Source: Cristatella mucedo (taxonomy: Eukaryota > Bryozoa > Phylactolaemata > Cristatellidae). From it: DNA of 64,000 nucleotides. Below are positions 37,192 to 48,126 of the stretch, one piece after another; the first letter of the stretch is position 1, and each line of letters begins with the position of its first letter. The stretch is taken from assembly GCA_009760855.2 (NCBI GenBank), contig WPIO01000024.1, forward strand, positions 732,501 to 796,500, written 5' to 3'. The translations under genes and the position numbers were made by a program. The notes under the pieces were generated by a model that had not been told where the DNA came from, searched no databases, and was given only the letters and a program-made list of their open reading frames with translations.

Positions 37192-37342
37192 GTTTGGCCC
37201 AGTGGTCAGGGTGCTTGCCTCAAGCCAAGGTCAAGGTGAATGTATTTGTTGACCAAGGTCAAGGGGTCGAGCCACATGGTATATGCCAAGTGCCTGAATA
37301 GAGATTAAGTTCTCTTAAGTCTCTATACAAATGAATTATAAA
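37192..37342 (+). repeat. SINE-1
   Basis: TGGTTTGGCCCAGTGGTCAG, two ACCAAGGTCAAGG-like units, GGGGTCGAGCCAC, GCCTGAATAGAGATTAAGTT and CTATACAAATGAATTATA. Inverted relative to the copy at 36893, 170 bp away. Confidence 0.82.
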
Positions 37343-37672
37343 AGGGATGACTTCTTTGCACTTGGACAGAAACTCTCCATTGGCTCGACACTTGCTTGGA
37401 TGCTATGCTGTTCCACTTGCAGGTAGCCACAATCCTGCAGAGCAGGTTAGGAAGAGGGAGCTTAGGCGGTCGCTAAGCAGCGGTTTTCATGGAGCCACTT
37501 TTGGCAAGCTCTAGCTAGTTCCAGGCTCGATTTGCTTGACTGCGCTGCCCACGCGAGAAACGCTGCCGACAAGAAAAGACCTTGTCACTGAGCAGTCAGT
37601 CGCCTTTGTGAAAACGTGAGCAACACAAGGAAAAATCGCGCACATTCGGCGCCTGTCACCTACCTGCCCTTT

Positions 37673-37940
37673 CGGCTGGCACGCTGCTGGACCTTATGAC
37701 GGGTGCAACGGCAGCGGCCGAAGCGTGTCGCACGCTTGCCAAACTGCGAGTTGAGATGGCAATGGCCTGCAACTGCAGACGGTCGACCAGGGAGCCCAGC
37801 CTGGCCGCCAGCAGCTTCTCATTTTCCGCCTCCACTGTCGCTGCTGCCCTACTTCCGGCGCCGTCCTCACTGAGCTGCAGCATCTTGGCTACGGCAGCCG
37901 CGGCGCTTGCATCGGACAGGCCTTTCTCGCGAAGAATCAC
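37673..37940 (-). CDS. Unrecognised C-terminal exon with helical region
   Basis: This 268-bp exon has a CTGCCCAG acceptor and a GCAG donor before GTAGGT. It continues from the previous exon with VILREKGLSDASAAAAVAKM, then an Ala/Glu/Leu-rich helical or coiled-coil-like stretch (ATVEAENEKLLAARLGSL), then a Ser/Ala-rich part. GC content is well above that of neighbouring intron sequence. It ends in phase 1, so at least one more exon must follow between 37670 and the CHDH start. Function unknown. It could belong to a separate gene rather than the HAD gene. Confidence 0.55.
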
Positions 37941-38070
37941 CTGGGCAGAGCAAAGCAGCCGTTTAGCCGAAACCGCCCGTTGAGCGTCCGGCTTGCGTTC
38001 ACTTGGGCTTATAGCAGGCAGCAGTAGATGCAGAGCAGCTGGGAAGTGAATAGCCAAAGTCACTGCTGAC

Positions 38071-38176
38071 CTTGAGACGGTCGGCTAAGCTTGAGCCGAC
38101 AAAGAAGTTACCGGCTCTGTCGACTACGTCCTGCAGCTCGGCGCTGCTAATGCCGACTCCCGTCAATGCCTCAAGC
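38071..38176 (-). CDS. Unrecognised C-terminal exon, probably of the HAD gene
   Basis: This 106-bp open segment is bounded by a good acceptor (CTTCCTCGCAG) and donor (CTCAAG before GTCAGC). It encodes 35 residues from LEALTGVGISSAELQDVV to GSSLADRLK, predicted helical, followed in frame by the exon at 37673. The first base completes a codon left by the exon ending at 39280. I do not recognise the domain. A COMM-type or other helical protein is conceivable, but no diagnostic residue is visible. Confidence 0.55.
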
Positions 38177-38299
38177 CTGCGAGGAAGAGAAATCTCTAAC
38201 CTGTGCGTGCTGGCTTAAATAGACAAAGGCTGGTCATGGCGTTGACTAGATGCTATTCAGCAAGTAAATTTTAACGACAGTGAAGTAAGCTTGCGAATG

Positions 38300-38440
38300 T
38301 TACCACCAAACATTTGGTAATGCTTTATATGCAGCATTTGTAAAGTGCCTAGAGAGAGAGAGAGAGTGAGAGAGAGAGAGAGTGTGAGAGATTCAATTCA
38401 CCGAGAGAGCTACACAAATATATTATTATTATTATTATTA
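38300..38440 (+). repeat. LINE-1 tail variant interrupted by (GA)n
   Basis: GTTACCACCAAACATTTGGT, TTGTAAAGTGCCTAGAGAG, about 40 bases of GA-rich repeat, then GATTCAATTCACCGAGAGAG and (ATT)n. Confidence 0.75.
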
Positions 38441-38454
38441 AGGTTAGCTTATTT

Positions 38455-38605
38455 AGCTGCATAATTTCTGCCGAGCAGCCTCAGCTACTTCCACCCCCTT
38501 GCAGTAGGCAACAAAGAGTCGCTCCCAGCAGCAGCAGCAGGGCTTGAACCCGCCTTTCGGGTCTCAAAGTGCCACCCTGTCATTGCTGCACCAAGAGCCA
38601 GTGAC
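38455..38605 (-). repeat. tRNA-like repeat, diverged SINE
   Basis: GCAGCAGGGCTTGAACCCGC resembles a B-box complement and CCTCAGCTACTTCCACC resembles SINE-2; otherwise too diverged to place. Confidence 0.4.
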
Positions 38606-39279
38606 CTAAACTTGAGCTAAAGGCTGCCAAGCAAGCCAGGTACCTTCAGATGTACATTCTTTCTACATCCTTCAGATGTAGTCTCGAGAAAAACTTTAGC
38701 CTCGGACAGTTGGCAAGAAAGAAAGGAAAGAGCAAGACAAGTCACCATCGGTAACTGAGCGAAGACCTCCAGGCTCCTTAGGCAAACGTCCTCGCAGCAG
38801 TTCACTAACTTCGTCAGACGCTAACTTCACCTGCCGTGTGACTAGCAAGGAGACTAAGCTGACAGGAAGATGCGCTTGCGCACATTTGTTTGGCAAGCCA
38901 CAGTTTGCGTCACGCGCTGGCAGAGGGTCACGACCAGAGCGAAGGAAAAGTGCTTCACGAGAGAGAGTCTTGCCAGTCGAACGAGAAGCCAGTCAGGTGA
39001 CGTCACCAACGATCGTTCACCTTAAGCTGCCTAGAAACTTACAAACAAGCTAATGGGCAAGACGAGGACAAGTGGGCTGTTCGGAGAAAGCAGCCTGAGC
39101 GGAAAAGTGGCGGTGAGCAACGGGCGAGGTGGCACGTGGTGCTAACCACAGTGCGTGCGAATCCTCCATCATCCGGTCATGGATGTCTAGAGATAGGTGC
39201 TCGAGTGCATCGTGCCTACTCGAGGTCGGTGAATGAGAGGCCTCGCTTGGCATTTGGGCTGTCGCTCTCACACAGTCAC

Positions 39280-39577
39280 TCTGCACAACGGCGAATGCAG
39301 GCAATTCCATCGTCAGCGGAAGCGGCCATTGAAACCTGCCTGATCAGAGCTGCTTCGAGCCAACTTTGCCACAGCACATAGAGGCATTTTGCAGCGTCGT
39401 GCTCGACGTCGATGGCGAGCGCTGGCTGCTGCTTGCCGGCAGCATGCGATGGTAAGCTGTCGCAGAACTCTCGATAGTCCTCGAGCGAAAGCTCCGGCAG
39501 TATGTGCGGCAGTGCGTCAGTCACGTTTTCAACAACGTGGTCGCAGTGTGGGGCGAGGTGCTCCTTGGGCGCCACAC
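39280..39577 (-). CDS. HAD phosphatase, end of HAD core and start of C-terminal extension
   Basis: The exon opens with GVAPKEHLAPHCDHVVENVTDALPHIL, the expected last strand and helix of a HAD core (GVLSG-VAPKEHL across the intron). The acceptor is AAATTCAG before GTGTGG. Instead of stopping, the frame continues about 65 codons (LSLEDYREFCDSL to CIRRCA). Two ends are possible. A GTGACT donor at 39279 gives phase 2, which the exon at 38071 needs; an earlier CAG before GTTTCA gives phase 0, which does not match that exon. I chose the first on phase grounds, although its donor is weak. Confidence 0.62.
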
Positions 39578-39860
39578 CTGAATTTACAACGGAAAGTAGT
39601 ACATACAGCACAGGCACTCCGTGGCTTCCGACTTTGCATGAGCCAGCAAGGGCCCTAAGCTTTTTTTTGACATCACAAGAAGCACACCGGAAAGCAATAC
39701 ACATGTGCTAGCACGTCGACAACCCAGTTGGTATTGGGCTACTGTAATGGAACCCCCCCTCCCGACCGAGTTTTGGTCCAATATTCTATTACTGCTAGTC
39801 CGTGAAAAGTTTTTCGCAGGTACTACAAGCACGACAGCATATGGCTACGCTTTCACCACA

Positions 39861-39938
39861 CCATTTGTAAAGTGCCTAGAAAGAGATCAAGTCATCCGAG
39901 GGCACTAAACAAATATTATAATTATTATCATTATTAAA
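39861..39938 (+). repeat. LINE-1 tail
   Basis: CCATTTGTAAAGTGCCTAGA, AAGAGATCAAGTCATCCGAG and GGCACTAAACAAATATT, in an intron of the HAD gene. Confidence 0.7.
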
Positions 39939-40507
39939 GCACGACTGCTGATATGCTAAAGGTAAGACACCAACTTGCAATTTGCACACATGGTGCTATC
40001 GCCAACCTTCAGGACAGAGCAGTTATCGCTTAACAACAGGAAATGCAATCGGCAGTACGAGCCCCATTACGAGCCAGTCGATGCGATAGCTTTATTACAG
40101 TAGGCTGTACCAATGTCTAAATCTAGGTCAGTCGGCCATTCCAAGGGCGTCCTTCGGTCATCCGATGAGATGCTTTTGCAATGGGAAAATCAAACAGGAC
40201 AGGACTGGACCCCGGGTAAATGAAAATCAGGGAGCAGGTCGAGGTGGCACGAGCTGATCTTGCTCAGTACTGACTCCCTTCCACTGTCTGTCTCCTCAGT
40301 TGGCACCGTGTCTTTCTTTCTCACGACGGCGGCACTCTTTGATTTTCCAAGTAGCCGTATGCATTCTGCTAGTCTTTGATGTAGTGCACATTTGCTTGAC
40401 AAGACTCGAGAAATATACATCTTACGAACGATTGCAAGTAAAGCATGATCGCTAGCAGTTATGTGCCCACCATGCAACATCAACCGTTATATTACTAATG
40501 CATAGGC
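39939..40507 (-). other. HAD-gene intron, nothing recognised
   Basis: No exon, repeat or RNA gene seen. Confidence 0.45.
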
Positions 40508-40650
40508 TGCCAAGCTGGTTTGGTCCAGTGGTTAAGGTGCTAACCCCGACCAAGGTCTGGCTAAGGTCATGGGCTCGAGCCCCGTGGCATATGTACAGTG
40601 CCTGAATAGAGATTAAGTTCTCTTAGGGTGCTGTACAAATAAACTTTATC
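40508..40650 (+). repeat. SINE-1, well preserved
   Basis: CTGGTTTGGTCCAGTGGTTA (A-box region), GACCAAGGTCTGGCTAAGG, GGGCTCGAGCCCCG (B box), then the stem-loop CAGTGCCTGAATAGAGATTA / AGTTCTCTTAGGGTGCTG and TACAAATAAA. The tRNA-related head and the LINE-type tail are both visible here. Confidence 0.87.
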
Positions 40651-40819
40651 TTTTCATTTTTTTAATCTTTTCTAGCCACTTTGCATGTGCTGAAAATCAA
40701 GCAAATCAATTCAATGACGATAGCATGCATTATTTCAATAAATACATGCATAGTACCATAAAGGCTAATCACAAACAGACTAAGTAAATTTCTTTTTAAG
40801 TGTTATGTTGGGACGTCGT

Positions 40820-41530
40820 TAGGTCAGCACGTTAAGAGTTTAGGGCTTTGGGCATATAAACTAAGGCAGTGTTTGCTAAACGGCTTGAGATTGCCAGAAG
40901 TACAGCACAACAACCTGACGCAGAGTAACAAGTGGCTAGATGTGAGATTTGATGAACAAGTATTTCAGCTAAGTAAACCTAAGTAAGAGGGAGCTAAAAG
41001 TGAGTGATATGAACAGAAGTTAGTATAATGTTTGACGGGAAGCCTGTGGAGGTCGGTGATAAGTGGCATAATATCACAGTCGTGAGTTTTTCGACAGGCA
41101 AGCCATGCAAAATAAATGTGCCCTAACTGTAAGCATCTTATGGCACAGGCAGTAATATCTGCACGGAGAAAGTTAATGAAGTCTAGCCCGGATATAAAGG
41201 GATCAACTTGGCTTTGGGATCTTTATCTAAGAATGACCACATTTTGTCTATGGTACATAGCTGAAAGTAGGCAGACTTTAACCTAGAGCTGATGTGGTCA
41301 TCTAGCAAAGGATAATTACGGAACATCCAGATTCCTAGTAGAAGTCCCAGAGGACATGGTGGCTGGGCCAATTTCAGGATTTACGCATTACAGTTTCTGA
41401 GAGACGCTAAGTTCGCTCAAAACTAGTAAGTTGGTTTTATCTTCATTCAATTTAGGAAGTTTGCTACCATTCCAGTTCAAGTGCTGGCAATACAAGCTGC
41501 ATGGCAGCTTAGTATAGTTCATTACACAAT
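40820..41530 (-). mobile_element. Decayed LINE-1 fragment
   Basis: Short matches to the LINE-1 C-terminal region survive on the minus strand: KLNEDKTNLL and SVSQKL near 41460-41390, and a TGATGTGGTCATC block near 41290 shared with the copy at 27605-28560. The remainder is too diverged to read. Boundaries are approximate. Confidence 0.5.
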
Positions 41531-41563
41531 TCTAGAGCACAAGCTAGCTGTCAGATGGCAAAG

Positions 41564-41765
41564 TAATAATAATAATGTACTTAATAAAGCGCCCCCAGAG
41601 AACTCAATCTCTTTCTAGGCGCTTTACATTTGCTGCAAAGGGAAATGCAATTAAATGGTAAGTAAAATCATGCTTGAAAAACAAACAAGATGAATAACAT
41701 GGTTAGGGGTGACATGCACAGGGTCAGCATGCAAATCTATCATATCAAGTACATTATTATTAAAG
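41564..41765 (-). repeat. LINE-1 tail
   Basis: AATAATAATAATGTAC, AAAGCGCCCCCAGAGAACTC, TTTCTAGGCGCTTTACATTT, then GTTAGGGGTGACATGCAC; ends in a short plus-oriented ATTATTATT remnant. Confidence 0.82.
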
Positions 41766-44020
41766 TGTCCCAAGGTCTGACGTGGTGCATAATTAATCAC
41801 GAGGAAACCAAAGTTTAAAAAAATTACAGAGCAGATCGCACGTAGGATTTGAAGACACTCTCGGTGACGGATTTTTGTCTATTGACATCTATTCTCACGA
41901 CAGTCAGCCACAATTGGCCATGATTTTTTTTTACAAAGACTAGATTAGCATAACAAAGTGACCCTTTGTTACTTTCTTCTGATGCATCTGGACAGGAAAC
42001 ATGTTAATCGTGTGCTGCATCGATGCCTTCGAGCTGTAGTGCATGCATGCACTAAGTGCGACGTGAGCCTGGCTGCATGCGAACGTCTTGTGCTATTTCG
42101 ACAGGCTATGCACACTGATTGTGCCTCAAGTCCACAAGTCCTGAACACTATACCACGTTCACATTCAAGCCACAGACAAGATTTTCCAGCACATGCATGA
42201 ATAGACAGGTTAGCTTGAATAGGAGGCCAAGTGTATGAGTTTAGCATAGCTTCACTCCTTGCAGACTTCCTGTCTCTGCCTTATAGGCTCTCTCTCTCTC
42301 TCTCCTTCTCTTTCTTGCTCTTTCTCAGTCTTACTTTTTTCATATTTTTATCTCCATCTATGTATATTTTGCCATGTCTCAGTTTTAATTCCTGTCTTTC
42401 TCACAATATCTCTTTGAATCTACTCCACTGAGCCACGGTCTCTCTATCCATACTCTGTCTCAGTCACTCGGTCTCATTGCTCACACTGAATGAGCCAAAT
42501 AATATAATATGTCTAGATCAGCCTGACGACCTTGGACACCAGCCTGGAAATGTTGCCATGATGAGATACAGTTGGTAATCACCAACGGAATTCTTATCTA
42601 CTACCGATACAAACAAATAGCCATTAAGGGATGACAGAGGCTGTCGACAGGTAAATATGCCTCGCCCACTCTTATTAGGAAACAGCAAGAGCCTGACTCA
42701 GTATAAGCACTCGCGCAGAAGCAATCCTGAACGAGAGCTGATTCAGACTGGACGAAGCCATCAGCTTGCTACTGCACCATCAGCTTGGTACTCCGGATCC
42801 TGTGCAAAAGTAGTTCAAGCACCTCCCCTGGGCGACAAATGTTTGTGATGTTGTCGGGCAGCTAAACTGGGAGGAAGTTACTCGGCTTCAAGGGAAATCG
42901 ACATTGCGTGCTGAAAGACAGCATTTCAAGTCACGCATGCTCGCAGTGCTATTGAAAACACCTGTGTGGTAACTACAGTATATCGAGGAGCAGTTAGGCC
43001 ATAGTCAATCGGCTGCCAAGTGTCCTGTTTGGTGAAGTCATCAATACGTCATAGGGTTGACATAACAGTTCTCCCTTACCTGCAAATAAACCCACACAAG
43101 CTACCTTGCATCAATCGATTTTCTACAAGCTCATTCAACAGAGCACCCACACGGCAAGTCATCCCATTTGTTTCATTTTCACGGTGTCTATCTGAACAGC
43201 TCTTATCTCAAGTTCCTACTATGTCTAATCCTAGTATGCGCAATGTAGGACAATTGTGCTTCCATTTAGCTGGACCTGAACATGCCAGTGAGCCTCAACA
43301 CTTACTTCCCAGTGTTTTCTGGGGAGCCGGTGATTGAATCTAGTTGGTCATTAAATGTAAGAAACATAAAACTACTACTATCTAAACCATTAAAAATCTG
43401 TCAAAGCTTCGAGCAAAGCACTAAGAAAAAAAGTCAAAATCCGAACTAAGAGCCCGCGGCCCAGAGCCATAAGCTTGGCTCCTGGATGCCGACGGAAGCT
43501 GTCACTGCCGGGCATCGGTGTCCTTTTGCCCTCAGGTTTTTACGGCAGTACATTAGCATTCCTTCATTTTATTTTGCAACTGACGGCGGCGGATCGTTTT
43601 CCTCGCCTGACCCTAGATTGAAGACCCGCAACTCTACCATAACTCTTACCAAATGAATCTAACGACGATACTGCCACAGGCTTTGGCTAGATGCTATGCT
43701 TAGCCACTGCCTCACTGCTTCTAGCTGAATCCTTGATTCCTTCCGCTCTATCACAGCTCTATCAATCGCTGTGGCGACCCTCTGGTGAGTAGGAACCGCA
43801 GAGTCAAGTGAAGCTGTTAGATCGAGCGCCTATGACCGGCCCGATGTACTAGCCCGGAAAGCCAGAGATGAATGAGAATGAGGCTGAGCCCAAAGTTCAA
43901 AGGTTAAAATGAACCCACAGAGCTGAGCTCTTGTCGAGCTCAGCCGGTATGGCAGGGTAGAGCTGCGGGAAGGCGACCGGCTCTATGGGCCGATGTACAC
44001 ACGTCGGGGCTCATAGCTCC
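41766..44020 (-). other. HAD-gene intron, nothing recognised
   Basis: Mostly unique-looking sequence. A CT-rich patch at 42285-42345. Short open frames lack motifs. Confidence 0.45.
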
Positions 44021-44104
44021 CTATTTGCAGCAAATGTAAAGCGCCTAGAAAGAGATTGAGCTCTATGAGGGCGCTTTATGAAGTGCATTATTATTGTTAT
44101 TACA
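44021..44104 (+). repeat. LINE-1 tail next to a HAD exon
   Basis: TGCAGCAAATGTAAAGCGCC, TAGAAAGAGATTGAGCTCTA, GGGCGCTTTATG and (ATT)n; its end is 36 bases from the exon at 44140. Confidence 0.8.
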
Positions 44105-44139
44105 GCTGAGTCACGGGCCAACCACTAGGCGAGGCTCAC

Positions 44140-44364
44140 CTGAGAGAACGCCGATCGACAGACCGAGCTTGGCAGAGCGTGCCATTGCGACGTCGGCAAT
44201 AGTGTCGCCGACCATGGCGGCTTGTGAAGGATGCACACCCAGGGCATCGCATATCATGAGAGCATTGTGAGGTGACGGCTTGGGTATGCTGGTCGGATCG
44301 TCGCCACAGACCAATTTATCGACGTGCTGCACGACATCCAGGTGGCGAAGTGTGCTAATGGTGC
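44140..44364 (-). CDS. HAD-superfamily phosphatase, exon with motifs III and IV
   Basis: This 225-bp exon encodes the rest of the Rossmann core. Motif III is the Lys of SIPKPSPHNAL, and motif IV is MVGDTIADVAMARSAK, whose acidic residues bind Mg2+. The acceptor is ATTGCAG before GCACC and the donor is CTCTCAG before GTGAGC. The join to the previous exon gives TADSRAGTISTLRHLD, typical spacing after motif II. The layout (GDDPTSIPKPSP, then GVHPSQAAMVGDT) matches phosphoglycolate-phosphatase-like HAD enzymes. Confidence 0.85.
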
Positions 44365-44797
44365 CTGCAATACCAGTGCGGCAGCTAGAAGTACCAGCAC
44401 CACGCAGAGGCACCCACGGCACGGTTGCAGTCGCCGATATTAGTCTCAGATCATCAGCAAGGGCACCACAGAGGCATAGCGACTACCTCTTGCTGTCTTA
44501 GCACAAAAGAGTCGGTCCATCGTCACTCTATGCATGTTGCAGACCTGACCTCGCGCAATGGAAAATTCCAAAAATACGTGGCCAATCAGACAGTTTAAGT
44601 CCCCCAGGATAGGGATGCATTTCCGAGTGGGTTTTTTCGCTTTCGTTTTGGTTAATGAGTGCATGCATACAGTGCAAGTGCACACGTTCCCACGTCTCTT
44701 CTGTTTTTTTTTGTTGTGTCACATTTCATCTTTATGTTTATCTGTGTCTGCCTGTCTTCCACTTTTGCTCTCTCCATCCCTCCTTCCTCTCTGTACC

Positions 44798-44960
44798 TCC
44801 CGCTCTCTCTCTCTCTCTCTCTCTCTCCCTCCCTATCTCACACTCTCTCTCTCTCTCTCTCTCCCCTTTCACCTTTTCTTTCTCCCCTCCCTATCTCACT
44901 CTCTCTCTCTCTCTCTCCTCCCCTTTCTCTCTGCCTCTCCTTCCCTTGTTCTCCCTCTCC
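44798..44960. repeat. (CT)n-rich microsatellite cluster
   Basis: Several (CT)n runs separated by CCCTCCCTATCTCACT-type spacers. Open frames here are repeat artefacts. Confidence 0.9.
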
Positions 44961-45489
44961 CTCCCTTGACAAATGTGCCACCACTGTAACCAGCCAATGA
45001 GAAGAACACAAAGTTGGAATGGGTTTGCAATTGCCTGAGATTTACAGAATAGAGAAAAAAAGAAAATTAGAAAAATATTTATAATCGTGAATGTACCGTG
45101 TGCTATGAGCATTCATATTTATAGGGCTTTTCATTGTTTACCTTTCAAAGCAGAAAGACGATACACAAATATTCTACATTGTGGTGCACAAGGTAAAAGC
45201 CTCGGGGATCAGCAGAGATTACAGAAGTCTATTAAAAAAATTATCGATTCAAGACTATGATTAAAGGATACAGAATCAGCATTATGTGGCCACTTTAGGA
45301 TGCACTTACATATACTGCATATCACTATCAAATCATAAAAGTGCATAGAGCAGAATAATGTTATAAAGATAGCTGCTTAAATTTTAATTTGCAAACACAG
45401 CCTAGGTAGGTTCTCCAACTGATAAAAAAACACAATAGCAATACTGCCTCAATATACTGGCAGCTAAATATGAAATATATTGATATGAT
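44961..45489 (-). other. HAD-gene intron, nothing recognised
   Basis: AT-rich, no exon or interspersed repeat seen. Confidence 0.45.
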
Positions 45490-45516
45490 ATATGCATATA
45501 TATATATACATATATG

Positions 45517-45548
<32 letters not shown>

Positions 45549-45650
45549 TGATGTAAAAGCATGAGTGAGTGTGTGCATGAGTGAGTGTGAGTGAGTGACT
45601 GTGTGTGTAAGTGTGTGTGCGTGCGTGCGTGTGTGTGGATGTGTGTGAAT
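45490..45650. repeat. (TA)n followed by (GT)n/GAGT microsatellite
   Basis: About 60 bases of TA/TATATAC repeats, then GAGTGAGTGTG- and GTGTGCGTGC-type repeats. Confidence 0.9.
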
Positions 45651-45879
45651 CTTCTCTAAAGGCAAGAACCTCCAAGATATCAATAGACCCCCTCCTGAAA
45701 AAGTATACGTTCTAATCACTGCAAGAAGAAAAGCAGTGGAATAGATCGTCGTGTCGAGTGTGGTCACTGTGAATTGCATTTCATTGCAGTTTATAAGTGT
45801 GTACTCTGCTGTTTGGTGTTGCATCAGAGATTTCTGGACCAGCAACCAATTTGGTACAATTATTTACCTGCCATTTGGT

Positions 45880-45922
45880 GCTCTAGCTCTATCAAGTGCA
45901 TTATTATTATTATTATTATTAG
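45880..45922 (+). repeat. LINE-1 tail, last bases
   Basis: GCTCTATCAAGTGCATT followed by (ATT)n. Confidence 0.5.
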
Positions 45923-46632
45923 AATAAAGGGACTCAGGTGATACTGAACAACTGTGCGGCACATTGAATGTGCTTCCATATTCGGTATCACCCGAGGTAC
46001 AGTGAAATGAAGCAATCAGGTTACATTATGCATGAGAAGTCTAAGACATGCCTGGAAACCAGTCCCGGACCCATGGACTGTAAGTCACTTAAACGATTAC
46101 CTGTCTGCCGAGATCGTATCGATAACATTACAATTGTGCACTACAGTTTTTGTTAGTTGCAGGTCTAACCCTGCATGCAGGAAAATGTTGTGGGTCTTGC
46201 CGCTTACATAAATATTTGGCAGGTCTTGCCCTTAGATGAAAACCTTTGCTCAGCCTCAAACATTCAACGTTCACGACCATTTGCAGTGGGAAATATAGGA
46301 TTTCCTACTGAAGGACTCGAACTCAAGACCTGGGTTGTTAAGTGCAAGCTTCTTACCAATGAGCTTAGACCAAGGGGCTCTCTTTCTCTCTGTGCGCATG
46401 CATGCACGTGTATCTGCTAGGTCTTAATAAGTGCAGAATCTAATGATCCGCATGGGATGCTATAATGCTTCACTAACTCTGCATGCGAAGACCCGGCTAC
46501 TGACGACAAAAAGCAAAGTTCGGTGCAAGAATTATTGTGAATAGGCTATAGGTGTGAATAGGCTATAGCTAATGATGACTGTGCCGACAAAAAGCAGTAT
46601 AATTTAGGAGCATGCAAGAAGTGCCCACTCAC
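45923..46632 (-). other. HAD-gene intron, mostly unassigned
   Basis: 46265-46380 resembles a diverged SINE-2 (TTTGCAGTGGGAAATATAGG, GGACTCGAACTCAAGACC). A GTGAATAGGCTATAG repeat occurs twice near 46540. Confidence 0.4.
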
Positions 46633-46800
46633 CTGCACGAGAGTCAGCTGTACACACGGAGATTTTGACGCCATTTTTGCGAAGAAAGGCAAACAGAGAG
46701 CGAACATCACCTATAGCTCTCAGAGTTAGCTCAGACACGTCGTCATCGCGCTGTGGGCAGTGCTCATCCAGCAATTTTGCTGCTACATTGGAGTCCATTC
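46633..46800 (-). CDS. HAD-superfamily phosphatase, exon with motif II
   Basis: This 168-bp exon encodes residues running from GMDSNVAAKLLDEHCP to FLRKNGVKISVCTADSRAG. The V-C-T-A-D run after a hydrophobic strand is HAD motif II, whose Thr binds the phosphate. The acceptor TTTGCAG and donor GCAG before GTGAGT both give phase 1. It is separated from the preceding exon by a 7.7-kb intron that contains the LTR element and several LINE tails. Confidence 0.78.
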
Positions 46801-46931
46801 CTGCAAAGTTCAGTGAGATCTGCTTTCCTGCTTCCATAGCAACCATGCAAGCTGGGCAGGCTAAGGCATCTAAGTGGGCACTATCAGTGCAGGCATCAAT
46901 AAATTGGCCAATTTGCCAATTCGCATGCTAA

Positions 46932-47751
46932 AAATAAGCACAACAGAGTGGAGCCGCCGAAAACATTCCCAGTCATCTTTATAGAGCCAACTAATGTTCT
47001 GAATTTATGACTCGTGCTTGAGACAAACTAGCAAACAAGACATGAAATGCACGGCTTGCACTAGAGTCCTTAATCCTACCGCTCGCTGGCACAGTCTTCA
47101 GCATGGCATTACAGACTAGATTCGAAATGCTGCTAATTGCTCTTGATGCTCCGTGAATTTCATGCACATGCCCGCCCTGGATGTAAAGCTCACACCTACT
47201 ACTAACGCGCTGCCAGCTGGACTGCTGTGCTGGACTTATCTTAAACAGCATCACAGCATTTGCTCAGCAGCATGCTGGACCGAATGCACGCGTACAAGCG
47301 TTATGCCAGGCGCGTACCAGGCACGGTTGTCTCAAATCAGCACATTCTGCAGCAGCGCTGCCATTTACTACTGCCAGAGAGAATGCTAACTCATGCAAGC
47401 CTAGAAGTAAGCAGTAGCCGTTTGAGGCACCAGCCTTCCTCAGCCTGCTGTCGAGAGGCGCACACCTTGCTACCACGCAGCCTTCAACTTGAATTGCTTA
47501 GTGCTGCGGGCAATACAGCACTGCTCAAACTGGGCAGAGCATCGTCCCAAGGCTTAATGTAACAGATTTTCCCCCGAAGTATTTGCATAAGACACTAGCA
47601 TCAGCCGATCAGGATTGAGCTTTGAACCGGCTGCTACATCTGAGTGACTGAATGTCCCTCCTCCAGTGGTATGGCACTCACGAGTGCTGCGTCGCCTGAA
47701 AGCCACACTAACGCTCAGGCTCGAGTACGTTCTTGCTGTTCGAGTCTGTTC
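46932..47751 (-). other. HAD-gene intron, nothing recognised
   Basis: No supported exon or repeat. Confidence 0.45.
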
Positions 47752-47966
47752 TTAATAATAATAATAACAATAATATATGTTTGAAAAGCCCTCTCAGAGA
47801 ATTTGAGCTCTTTCTAGGCACTTTAAATATGCTCTAAAATATGATCTATTGATTAGTGGCAGCATGCATAATGGCAACAAGTAAAATATGGCTGGTGGTA
47901 GCATGCACAGTGTCACCATGCATAAGCACGTAGAGGACGAATCGTTAGGACCCATTAAATAATTTC
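47752..47966 (-). repeat. LINE-1 tail, long
   Basis: AATAATAATAATAACAATAA, GCCCTCTCAGAGAATTTGAG, TAGTGGCAGCATGCATAATG and GACCCATTAAAT, the full 3' UTR in minus orientation. Confidence 0.78.
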
Positions 47967-48126
47967 CTGTGATAAAACAGGTGCATTTTAGGCTTCTATT
48001 GCTCATGCAAACCGTTGCTACATTCTCCACGATCGAGTGGCCAATTGTAGTAGCTTGACTTAGTCTCCTGAGCGCAGATGTAAAACGAGTAATGCACGTT
48101 GGGCCACTTCGACCGACTACCAACAT

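Noticed and set aside
38696-38830. An extra HAD-gene exon (VKLASDEVSELLRGRLPKEPGG)
   Set aside because: It has a usable acceptor and could follow an earlier donor in exon 39280-39577, but its good donors leave phase 0 or 1 while the next exon needs phase 2. Kept only as an alternative.
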